A stretch of 10,016 nucleotides of DNA, taken from UBA9926 sp964524295 (GTDB lineage: Bacteria; Pseudomonadota; Gammaproteobacteria; Pseudomonadales; Azotimanducaceae). A model generated the notes under the pieces. The model saw only the letters and a program-made list of their open reading frames with translations. It had not been told where the DNA came from and made no database searches. Positions within the stretch are counted from its first letter, which is position 1, and every line of letters starts with the position of its first letter. Positions 1-5,805 of this stretch are shown here, in pieces. The translations under genes and the position numbers were made by a program. The DNA lies in contig CAZGCW010000143.1 in the NCBI GenBank assembly GCA_964524295.1, positions 1 through 10,016 on the forward strand. Direction: 5' to 3'.

Positions 1-213
1 TTTAACAGGGCATGCTTTCGACTCGGGATGGGCGGGGGTTACTATGACCGGGTTTTATCAAAAGCGAATTCTGGACAGGTTCAACCTCTGCTGATTGGCG
101 TCGGACATAGCTGTCAAGAATGTCAATTCCCTGTTCAGGGATGGGATGTAGCCATGGATTTCATAGTCACCGACCTTGAGATTATTGCGGCTGGGGAAAA
201 CCATCCTACCTGA
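1..213 (+). CDS. ygfA: 5-formyltetrahydrofolate cyclo-ligase, 3' end (partial)
   Basis: The reading frame is open from the first base of the window, so the gene begins upstream and only about the last 70 residues are present. The enzyme uses ATP to close 5-formyl-THF to 5,10-methenyl-THF in the cytoplasm, returning folate to the one-carbon pool. The key evidence is the family signature FRLGMGGGYYDR at the very start, the glycine-rich segment near the C-terminus of this family. It is followed by the usual tail PVQGWDVAMDFIVTDLEII, close to the E. coli ending (PVEEWDIPLPAVVT). The first Met inside the window (base 28) lies within the signature and is not the start. In many gammaproteobacteria this gene follows zapA and the 6S RNA gene, which would lie outside the window. 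The family assignment is firm; the gene symbol is by homology. Confidence 0.93.
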   Translation, partial: FNRACFRLGMGGGYYDRVLSKANSGQVQPLLIGVGHSCQECQFPVQGWDVAMDFIVTDLEIIAAGENHPT

Positions 214-231
214 CCCAATTAGCTGACTGAA

Positions 232-260
232 CTAGCATTCAGCAACGCCACAGATATACT
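232..260 (+). promoter_or_regulatory. candidate promoter of def
   Basis: TATACT at 255-260 matches five of six bases of the sigma-70 -10 consensus. With a 17-base spacer the -35 hexamer would be CTAGCA (232-237), only three of six matches. Transcription would start near 267, leaving a leader of about 18 bases before the GTG. This is by-eye pattern matching only; def could instead be read through from the gene upstream, 71 bases away. Confidence 0.27.
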
Positions 261-270
261 AGTTTATTTC

Positions 271-274
271 AGGA
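271..274 (+). promoter_or_regulatory. Shine-Dalgarno supporting the GTG start of def
   Basis: AGGA lies 10 bases before the GTG at 285 and supports it over the next in-frame ATG at 309, which has no purine-rich site at the right distance. Starting at GTG also gives the N-terminus usual for this type of deformylase, with several residues before the conserved MGHPTLR segment. Confidence 0.55.
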
Positions 275-284
275 TTATGCTAGC

Positions 285-860
285 GTGACCATCAGAAATA
301 TCATAAGAATGGGACATCCCACCTTGCGAAAGATCGCTGACCCTTATCCCGTGGACCTGATCGGTAGCGAGGAATTTAATGCGCTATTAACCGACTTAAA
401 AGAGACCCTAGCCGCGTCTGGTGGGATTGGCCTTGCTGCGCCACAAATCAATCGATCCGTACAAGTGGCGGTGATCGAAATCGCCGAGGTGGAAAGCCGA
501 TATGGTCAGTCCATCTCCATGCCCTTTTCAGTTTTCATTAACCCTAGAATTGAAATTCTCAACAGACAAGAACAGGGCTACTGGGAAGGCTGTCTTTCTG
601 TCCCCGGATTACGCGGCAAAGTGTATCGGCCAGAACATATTGCCGTTCACTATCTGGATCTGAATGCCGATGCTCAGCAAGTCGAATTACGGGGGTTCCT
701 GGCAACCGTCTTTCAACACGAATTCGATCATCTACAGGGCAAGCTATATCTGGACCACATCACGGATACCACCCAGTTAAGTTTCGAAGCTGAATTTCTC
801 GAATTCGAACTGGACCAGCAGGACCAGGCACGGGAAGCCCGTTCTGTCGAAAACAAATAA
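285..860 (+). CDS. def: peptide deformylase
   Basis: This cytoplasmic metalloenzyme removes the formyl group from the N-terminal Met of nascent proteins. All three signature motifs are intact: GGIGLAAPQ (residues 46-54, Gln54 lining the active site), EGCLS (101-105, metal-binding Cys103) and HEFDH (145-149, metal ligands His145 and His149 with catalytic Glu146). At 191 residues it is longer than E. coli Def (169). The extra length is a loop at about residues 66-83 and a charged, Gln-rich tail after about 170. The bacterial housekeeping copy usually sits beside fmt. Here the neighbour is a folate cyclo-ligase gene instead, so this may be a second, unlinked paralogue. The retained Cys and HExxH argue for an active enzyme rather than an inactivated type III form. 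The start is GTG, chosen on the AGGA 10 bases upstream. Confidence 0.95.
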   Translation: MTIRNIIRMGHPTLRKIADPYPVDLIGSEEFNALLTDLKETLAASGGIGLAAPQINRSVQVAVIEIAEVESRYGQSISMPFSVFINPRIEILNRQEQGYWEGCLSVPGLRGKVYRPEHIAVHYLDLNADAQQVELRGFLATVFQHEFDHLQGKLYLDHITDTTQLSFEAEFLEFELDQQDQAREARSVENK

Positions 861-893
861 AAAAATTCAACAAGAATAAGCGAAACCTGAATT
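857..893 (-). terminator. candidate weak intrinsic terminator of ilvA
   Basis: Read on the minus strand just after the ilvA stop, AATTCA (893-888) can pair with TGAATT (869-864) around an 18-base loop, and a run of seven T follows directly (865-859). The stem is AT-rich with a long loop, so it would be a poor terminator, and its T-run reaches into the end of the convergent def gene. No hairpin with a T-run serves def on the plus strand. Confidence 0.28.
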
Positions 894-907
894 CCCCTAG
901 AGCTATC

Positions 908-2437
908 TTATGAATGATGGCGCAAAAACAGGTCACAAGCAGGATTATCCGTTTCTTCCCAGTAACGATACCCTAATGACCGCATTTCAGCCCTGAATTT
1001 AGACAAAGATCCGGTAGGGATTTGCAATCCGATAAACACCCTACCAAATGCAGCACCATGGTTCCGGTAATGAAACAAGGTAATATTATACTGCTGGCCC
1101 AACACCTTCAGGAATCTCAGCAGAGAACCAGGACGTTCAGGAAACTCAAATCGATACAGGCGTTCATTAGCCATCGCCTCTAATGGTCCACCGCCCATGT
1201 GTCGCACATGCAATGCAGCGACTTCATTACTGGACAAATCCACCAACGAATATTGCTGCGCCAGTTTAGCCTTAAGTGCTGCGTTTTGATCTATTCCGCC
1301 AACACTCTGGATCCCCACTAGAATTTGAGCCTGGTCCCTGTTTCGGTAGCGATAATTGAATTCGGTGACAGGGTGCTTTCCAAGGAGCTTACAAAAGCGC
1401 TCAAAGCTACCCGGCTTTTCTGGAATAGTCACGCCCAATAACATTTCACGTTTTTCACCGGCTTCACTACGCTCAGAAATATGTCGCAGTCGATCAAAAT
1501 TGACATTAGCGCCACTAACAACGGCTATCAAACTGGCGGCAGAAGTCGCATCGGTTGATTGCTGTATATAGTGCTTGACGCCTGCAAGGGCGAGGGCACC
1601 GGCCGGTTCAGCAATTACTCTGGTCTCTTCGAATATATCCTTTATGGCGGTGCAAATCTCATCCACACTGACTGTCAGCATCTGGTCAATCGATTGCCTG
1701 GCTATTTCAAAACCCTGTTTGCCCACTTGTCTAACCGCAGTACCATCAGCAAACTGGTCGAGATCTTCTTTTTTCAAACTGATCCGCTTGCCAGCATTTA
1801 AAGCCGCTGTCATACACGCAGAACCCTGAGCTTCCACGCCTATAATTCGAATAGCAGGACGAAGATACTTCACATAGGCGGCGATTCCGGCGATTAAACC
1901 GCCCCCCCCGACGGGTACAAAGATAGCGTCAATCGGTTCGCGACATTGCCTCATGATCTCCATACCAATCGTCCCCTGCCCGGCAATGACATCCTCATCA
2001 TCAAAAGGGTGCACATAGGTATAGCCTTGTTCGGCACTCATCTTCCGGGCAACTTCAGCTGCCTCATCATAACTTTCGCCCGTCAGGACCACCTTGGCCC
2101 CCAGCGCATTGACCGCATCAACCTTGATATCCGGTGTATTTTTCCCCATGACAATCACGGCCTGGGTGCCCAGTTTTGCAGCAGCCAGGGCGACACCCTG
2201 GGCATGATTGCCGGCAGAGGCCGTAATCACACCCACATGACCCGGCTCTGCAACCAGCTTCCTGATCTTATTAAAGGCCCCACGCACCTTAAAGCTAAAG
2301 ATGGGTTGCAAGTCCTCTCGTTTTAACAAAATCCGGCGATTCAACCGCGTTGAGATAATCGGGGCTAATTCCAGAGGGGACTGCTCTGCCACCTCATAGA
2401 CATCAGCTTCGAGTATCTTCCTTATATACCTATTCAT
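908..2437 (-). CDS. ilvA: threonine ammonia-lyase (threonine deaminase), biosynthetic
   Basis: This PLP enzyme converts threonine to 2-oxobutanoate and ammonia, the first step of isoleucine synthesis. The catalytic domain covers about residues 1-320. Lys50 in FSFKVRGAF is the PLP Schiff-base residue, SAGNHAQG (74-81) is the substrate loop, GGGG (177-180) binds the PLP phosphate and SGANVNFDR lies at 308-316. Two ACT-like regulatory domains follow, at about 332-403 (opening with LGVTIPEKPGSF) and 425-496 (RFEFPERPGSLLRF). At 509 residues with two ACT domains this is the long biosynthetic form, expected to be inhibited by isoleucine, and not the short catabolic TdcB form. The ATG start fits the N-terminus of E. 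coli IlvA, but no good Shine-Dalgarno precedes it. The gene diverges from rpiA and converges on def. A run of eight G in the glycine loop is a possible slippage site. Confidence 0.97.
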   Translation of the reverse strand: MNRYIRKILEADVYEVAEQSPLELAPIISTRLNRRILLKREDLQPIFSFKVRGAFNKIRKLVAEPGHVGVITASAGNHAQGVALAAAKLGTQAVIVMGKNTPDIKVDAVNALGAKVVLTGESYDEAAEVARKMSAEQGYTYVHPFDDEDVIAGQGTIGMEIMRQCREPIDAIFVPVGGGGLIAGIAAYVKYLRPAIRIIGVEAQGSACMTAALNAGKRISLKKEDLDQFADGTAVRQVGKQGFEIARQSIDQMLTVSVDEICTAIKDIFEETRVIAEPAGALALAGVKHYIQQSTDATSAASLIAVVSGANVNFDRLRHISERSEAGEKREMLLGVTIPEKPGSFERFCKLLGKHPVTEFNYRYRNRDQAQILVGIQSVGGIDQNAALKAKLAQQYSLVDLSSNEVAALHVRHMGGGPLEAMANERLYRFEFPERPGSLLRFLKVLGQQYNITLFHYRNHGAAFGRVFIGLQIPTGSLSKFRAEMRSLGYRYWEETDNPACDLFLRHHS

Positions 2438-2479
2438 GTTATTCAGTCCCAGTCATGATGGCTGATGCCGCCGCTGAAT

Positions 2480-2496
2480 CCTAGCAGCCTCCTAGG
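2480..2496. repeat. inverted repeat CCTAG-N7-CTAGG upstream of ilvA
   Basis: CCTAG (2480-2484) and CTAGG (2492-2496) are perfect reverse complements around seven bases. The dyad starts 43 bases before the ilvA ATG, where an operator or a leader hairpin could lie. The spacing resembles a small dimeric-regulator site, but no regulator is identified and chance is possible. Confidence 0.35.
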
Positions 2497-2531
2497 GTGA
2501 TAGTAACCGACCCCATTTCTAAAATGTTGCA

Positions 2532-2537
2532 TATAAT
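2532..2537 (+). promoter_or_regulatory. candidate -10 element for rpiA
   Basis: TATAAT matches the sigma-70 -10 consensus in full. No convincing -35 hexamer lies 16-18 bases upstream (the sequence there is C-rich), and the TG upstream is one base too far for a strict extended -10. If used, the rpiA leader would be about 130 bases. The neighbouring sequence also reads CATAAT on the minus strand, so the same AT-rich block could serve ilvA. Confidence 0.35.
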
Positions 2538-2611
2538 TATGGACTTTTTGCTGCCTCTCCTTAAACATGAAACCTTCTCTATGGATAATCATGCTTTGAA
2601 CCAGATACTGA

Positions 2612-2624
2612 CGGGATCTTCCCG
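2612..2624 (+). other. short GC hairpin in the rpiA leader
   Basis: CGGGA-TCT-TCCCG is a perfect five-pair stem with a three-base loop, about 50 bases before the rpiA ATG. No T-run follows, so it is not an intrinsic terminator. It could be an RNA structure in the leader, or chance. Confidence 0.3.
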
Positions 2625-2676
2625 ATTCACCTTAAATCAACCAGACCCTTACCAACAAAAAGGATAGGCCGACATC

Positions 2677-3351
2677 ATGGATCAGGAACAAACAAAGGCT
2701 CTGCTGGGGGCCTATGCCGCCGATTATATCGATAAATATCTAACCATCGAAAGCTATGTTGGTATCGGTACTGGCAGTACAGCAAATCATTTCATCGATG
2801 CGCTGGCAAAAGTTAAACATCGCTTTGCCGGCGCGGTTGCCAGTTCAAATGCCTCGGCTGATCGACTCAAACAACATGGTATCAACGTTTTAGAATTAAC
2901 CCAGGTAGACGAATTGGTCGTTTATGTGGATGGAGCAGATGAAATCGACCCCCAACTTGCCATGATAAAGGGTGGCGGCGGCGCCCTGACCAGAGAAAAA
3001 ATCGTTGCTTCAGCCGCTCGCCAGTTTATCTGCATTGCCGACCAGAGCAAATGGGTAAACCAATTAGGCGGCTTCCCGCTGCCTGTCGAAGTGATCCCGA
3101 TGGCCCGTTCTGTGGTCGGCCGGGCATTGGCTGGACTGGGTGGTAAACCTGTTTACCGCCAGGGGTTTACTACCGATAACGGCAACATCATTCTCGATGT
3201 CAGCGATCTGAACATGGAATCAGTCACCGTGATGGAAACCGCCATCAACCAAATACCGGGGGTTGTCAGCAACGGCCTTTTTGCTCTCCAGGGGGCTGAC
3301 GTTCTGCTCATGGATAAGGCGAATTCAGTACAGGAAATAACACCAGCCTAA
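2677..3351 (+). CDS. rpiA: ribose-5-phosphate isomerase A
   Basis: This cytoplasmic enzyme interconverts ribose 5-phosphate and ribulose 5-phosphate in the non-oxidative pentose phosphate pathway, supplying precursors for nucleotides. The family motifs are all present: the phosphate-binding loop GIGTGST (29-35), ASSNASADRL (55-64), YVDGADEID (83-91), KGGGGALTREK (98-108) and the PLPVEV segment (134-139). The E. coli catalytic residues Asp81, Asp84, Lys94 and Glu103 correspond to Asp85, Asp88, Lys98 and Glu107 here, a constant offset of four. Length (224 against 219 in E. coli) is normal. AGGA at 2661-2664 precedes the ATG by 12 bases, a little far but acceptable. Its TAA overlaps the stop of the convergent dehydrogenase gene. 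The substrate is shared with transketolase, encoded in the facing operon. Confidence 0.98.
   Translation: MDQEQTKALLGAYAADYIDKYLTIESYVGIGTGSTANHFIDALAKVKHRFAGAVASSNASADRLKQHGINVLELTQVDELVVYVDGADEIDPQLAMIKGGGGALTREKIVASAARQFICIADQSKWVNQLGGFPLPVEVIPMARSVVGRALAGLGGKPVYRQGFTTDNGNIILDVSDLNMESVTVMETAINQIPGVVSNGLFALQGADVLLMDKANSVQEITPA
3348..3351. other. overlapping convergent stop codons of rpiA and the dehydrogenase gene
   Basis: The rpiA TAA occupies 3349-3351 and the minus-strand TAG occupies 3350-3348, so the two coding regions share four bases. No hairpin followed by a T-run was seen on either strand around the junction. Confidence 0.95.
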
Positions 3352-4739
3352 ATTAATTTACCTGGATTCATAATACCAGCTGGATCAAATAGGTCTTTCA
3401 TCTCTCTCATGTAACGACGGTCAAGTTCTGAACGACTGTGCTGCAGATAGCCTTTTTTTAGTAAACCAACCCCGTGTTCGGCAGAAATACTGCCCTTAAA
3501 ACGCGCGACTACTGCCATTATCTTTGATCCAAGTGTTTCGCATACGGACCGAAATTGATCGATTGGCCAGTCTTCTGGACGAAGAATATTAAGATGGACA
3601 TTGCCATCTCCGATATGTCCAAACCAAACAACTTCAAAAGCAGCCGATTCCTGTTTCACGACGGCTTCAATGTCCTTCAAGAAATCGGGGGCCTGAGAAA
3701 TCAACACCGAAATATCATGCTTGTAAGGCGTCCTTGAAGTAATTGCTTCAGAGATTCCTTCTCGATACCGCCATAACCGCAGGCGCTCGGTTTCACTTTG
3801 ACTCATCACACCATCCAGGACCCAGCCCTGGCTCAGGGCTTTTTCAAACACGGGCAATGCACTCGACGCGCCCTGCTCACCATCACCCTCAAATTCAACC
3901 AGCACATAGTAAGGTGAATTACCTGTCATCGGTGCGGCCAAATCCTCATGGTGCATCACCTGCTCTAAAGCCGCTGCCGAGAAAAATTCAAATGCAGTGA
4001 CTGGCAGGTCCGCCTGACAGAGCTTCAACAATTTCAAAGCACTCACCATATCGGGAATAGACACCAGCATAACGTGAAGGGAAATCGGTGGTTGAGTAAC
4101 CCGCATAGCGGCGCCCAGAATCATACCCAGAGTTCCTTCTGAGCCGACAAATAAGTGGCGGAAGTCATAGCCAGTCGCATTTTTGGTCAGGCCATTATTC
4201 AGTTCCAGTAAATCGCCTTTACCTGTGACAACGGTTAACCCAGCCACCCAGTTTCTAGTTAACCCATATCGCACTACTTTGATGCCACCGGCATTAGTTG
4301 CAATATTACCACCGAGTTGGCTCGACCCAGAGGATGCGAAATCAACGGGATAAAGACAGTTTTGCGCTTCTGAAAAATTCTGCAACTGCTTGGTAATCAC
4401 GCCTGCTTCGAGCCACACTAAATGATCTGCTTCATCAAAATCGACTATTTTGTCCATTTTGGCAAAGCTGACAACGACTTCCTGGTGCCGGGCAACAGCG
4501 CCTCCACTTAGCCCGGTTCGACCACCTGACGGTACCAGTGACAGCCTATTATGGTTTGCGAGTCGAACCAGTTCGACCACCTGGGTGATCTCTCGTGGAA
4601 ATACAATCGCTGCTGGATCAGGCTCATAAAACCGCGTCCAGTCAGTACCATAAAATTCCAAATCTGCGGGCTCAATGGACAGACAATCCGTATCAAAAAT
4701 ACCCTCGAGATCTCTATAAGAGGACGAATTCAATGCCAT
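3348..4739 (-). CDS. D-2-hydroxyglutarate dehydrogenase (FAD-linked oxidase)
   Basis: This flavoprotein of the FAD-binding type 4 / VAO family (GlcD, D-lactate dehydrogenase and D2HGDH relatives) most likely oxidises D-2-hydroxyglutarate to 2-oxoglutarate. The FAD-binding half is marked by LVPSGGRTGLSGG (68-80) and SSGSSQLGGNIATNAGG (136-152). The C-terminal half has the metal and substrate motif GHIGDGNVHLN (374-384), then SAEHGVG (419-425), then the terminal NPGKL. His375, His382, Glu421 and His422 fit the metal ligands and catalytic His known in pseudomonad D2HGDH. Length (463) and the N-terminus also match that group from memory, more closely than GlcD or D-lactate dehydrogenase. In Pseudomonas the enzyme clears 2-hydroxyglutarate made by SerA; serA is not in this window. 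It is the last gene of the operon, 6 bases after fba with no clear Shine-Dalgarno, which suggests translational coupling. Confidence 0.88.
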   Translation of the reverse strand: MALNSSSYRDLEGIFDTDCLSIEPADLEFYGTDWTRFYEPDPAAIVFPREITQVVELVRLANHNRLSLVPSGGRTGLSGGAVARHQEVVVSFAKMDKIVDFDEADHLVWLEAGVITKQLQNFSEAQNCLYPVDFASSGSSQLGGNIATNAGGIKVVRYGLTRNWVAGLTVVTGKGDLLELNNGLTKNATGYDFRHLFVGSEGTLGMILGAAMRVTQPPISLHVMLVSIPDMVSALKLLKLCQADLPVTAFEFFSAAALEQVMHHEDLAAPMTGNSPYYVLVEFEGDGEQGASSALPVFEKALSQGWVLDGVMSQSETERLRLWRYREGISEAITSRTPYKHDISVLISQAPDFLKDIEAVVKQESAAFEVVWFGHIGDGNVHLNILRPEDWPIDQFRSVCETLGSKIMAVVARFKGSISAEHGVGLLKKGYLQHSRSELDRRYMREMKDLFDPAGIMNPGKLI

Positions 4740-4745
4740 ACTGGA

Positions 4746-5789
4746 TTAGGCATTACGATAAAAATCAGCCATGTCCTCAAGTCCAACTGGCTTTATCTTA
4801 GAAGCATTGCCAGCCGTTCCAAACGCTTCATAGCGACCAATTACGATCTCTTTCATGGCTTTCAAGGATTCACCAAGATACTTTCTGGGGTCAAACTCTG
4901 CTTTGTTATTCTCCAGATACCGCCGGATCGAACCGGTCGAAGCCAGGCGTAAATCGGTATCAATATTAACTTTACGAACACCATGACGAATTCCTTCCTG
5001 AATTTCTGAAACCGGAACGCCATAAGTTTCTGGAATTTCGCCACCGAACTCATTGATCACCTGCAGCCAGTCTTGTGGAACACTCGATGAGCCATGCATG
5101 ACCAGATGTGTGTTAGGCAATTGTTGATGAATCTTTTTAATCCGATCAATGGCGAGAATATCACCCGTCGGTGGTCGAGAAAATTTGTAGGCGCCATGAC
5201 TGGTTCCAATCGCGATCGCTAAAGCATCGCAACCGGTCTTTTCAACAAAATCCACAGCCTGGTCTGGATCTGTCAATAACTGGTCCATAGACAAGGTACC
5301 CGCTGCGCCAACCCCATCCTCTTCACCCGCTTCACCTGTTTCCAGTGATCCAAGACATCCCAGCTCACCTTCAACCGTAACACCACACGCATGCGCCATC
5401 ATGACGGTTGTTCGAGTGACCTCTATATTATATTCATAACTCGCTGGCGTTTTTTGATCTTCCAGTAAAGACCCATCCATCATCACTGACGAAAAACCCA
5501 ATTGAATGGATCGCTGGCACGCTGCGGGTGATGCGCCATGGTCCTGGTGCATCACAACAGGAATATCGGGAAACTCTTCAATAGCAGCCAGAATTAAATG
5601 TCGTAAGAAGTTACTTCCTGCATACTTCCGGGCTCCAGCAGATGCCTGCACAATCACCGGGCTATCCGTTTGCTCGGCACTTTCCATGATTGCCCGCATC
5701 TGCTCCAGATTATTTACATTAAATGCAGGAACCCCATAATTATTCTCCGCTGCATGATCCAACACTTGTCGCATGCTTACTAATGCCAT
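4746..5789 (-). CDS. fba: class II fructose-1,6-bisphosphate aldolase (Calvin-cycle subtype)
   Basis: This zinc enzyme reversibly splits fructose 1,6-bisphosphate into glyceraldehyde 3-phosphate and dihydroxyacetone phosphate. Visible motifs are GVPAFNVNN (19-27), HQDHG (81-85, catalytic Asp83 and zinc ligand His84), VEGELG (139-144, with Glu142), GTSHG (195-199, His198), MHGSSS (231-236, His232) and KVNIDTDLR (273-281). The 347-residue length and insertions such as LETGEAGEEDGVG (149-161) match the subtype called Calvin-cycle aldolase (CbbA, Pseudomonas Fda) rather than E. coli FbaA. The name is phylogenetic: such aldolases serve glycolysis and gluconeogenesis in many heterotrophs, and no RuBisCO or phosphoribulokinase gene is here. 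GAGGA (5801-5797) lies 7 bases before the ATG. Only 16 bases separate it from pgk, so it is part of the tkt-pgk-fba operon. Confidence 0.97.
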   Translation of the reverse strand: MALVSMRQVLDHAAENNYGVPAFNVNNLEQMRAIMESAEQTDSPVIVQASAGARKYAGSNFLRHLILAAIEEFPDIPVVMHQDHGASPAACQRSIQLGFSSVMMDGSLLEDQKTPASYEYNIEVTRTTVMMAHACGVTVEGELGCLGSLETGEAGEEDGVGAAGTLSMDQLLTDPDQAVDFVEKTGCDALAIAIGTSHGAYKFSRPPTGDILAIDRIKKIHQQLPNTHLVMHGSSSVPQDWLQVINEFGGEIPETYGVPVSEIQEGIRHGVRKVNIDTDLRLASTGSIRRYLENNKAEFDPRKYLGESLKAMKEIVIGRYEAFGTAGNASKIKPVGLEDMADFYRNA

Positions 5790-5796
5790 TTTGGTT

Positions 5797-5801
5797 TCCT
5801 C
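5797..5801 (-). promoter_or_regulatory. Shine-Dalgarno of fba
   Basis: GAGGA with a 7-base spacer to the ATG fills most of the 16-base gap after pgk. This is the strongest ribosome-binding site in the operon and suggests that fba is translated independently of pgk. Confidence 0.75.
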
Positions 5802-5805
5802 TTAT

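Larger units (their letters stand above)
232..283. repeat. 7-bp inverted repeat flanking the def -10 region
   Basis: CTAGCAT (232-238) and ATGCTAG (277-283) are perfect reverse complements separated by 38 bases. The right arm ends one base before the GTG start of the deformylase gene, and the left arm overlaps the position expected for the -35 element of the candidate def promoter. It could be an operator or, if transcription starts upstream, an RNA stem that exposes the Shine-Dalgarno in its loop. It may also be chance. No function is known. Confidence 0.35.
2438..2676. other. intergenic control region between divergent ilvA and rpiA
   Basis: This 239-base stretch has no convincing gene. 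It must carry promoters for both ilvA (minus) and rpiA (plus). What can be seen is a 17-base dyad near the ilvA side (2480-2496), a consensus TATAAT (2532-2537), a small GC hairpin in the presumed rpiA leader (2612-2624) and the rpiA Shine-Dalgarno (2661-2664). No leader peptide rich in Ile, Leu or Val codons followed by an attenuator was found on the ilvA side, so classical ilv attenuation is not supported. Confidence 0.7.

Noticed and set aside
1356..2326. Several plus-strand open frames of 71-126 codons opposite ilvA
   Set aside because: They lie wholly within the strongly conserved ilvA coding strand and match no recognised family; they are antisense shadows.
2567..2599. Ten-codon ORF MKPSLWIIML in the rpiA leader, possible leader peptide
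   Set aside because: It has no Shine-Dalgarno and no paired terminator/antiterminator structure, and such short frames are expected by chance.
4746..5789. Calvin-cycle (CO2-fixing) operon suggested by the aldolase subtype
   Set aside because: No cbbL, cbbM, prkB or cbbR gene is present, and this aldolase subtype is common in heterotrophs such as Pseudomonas.
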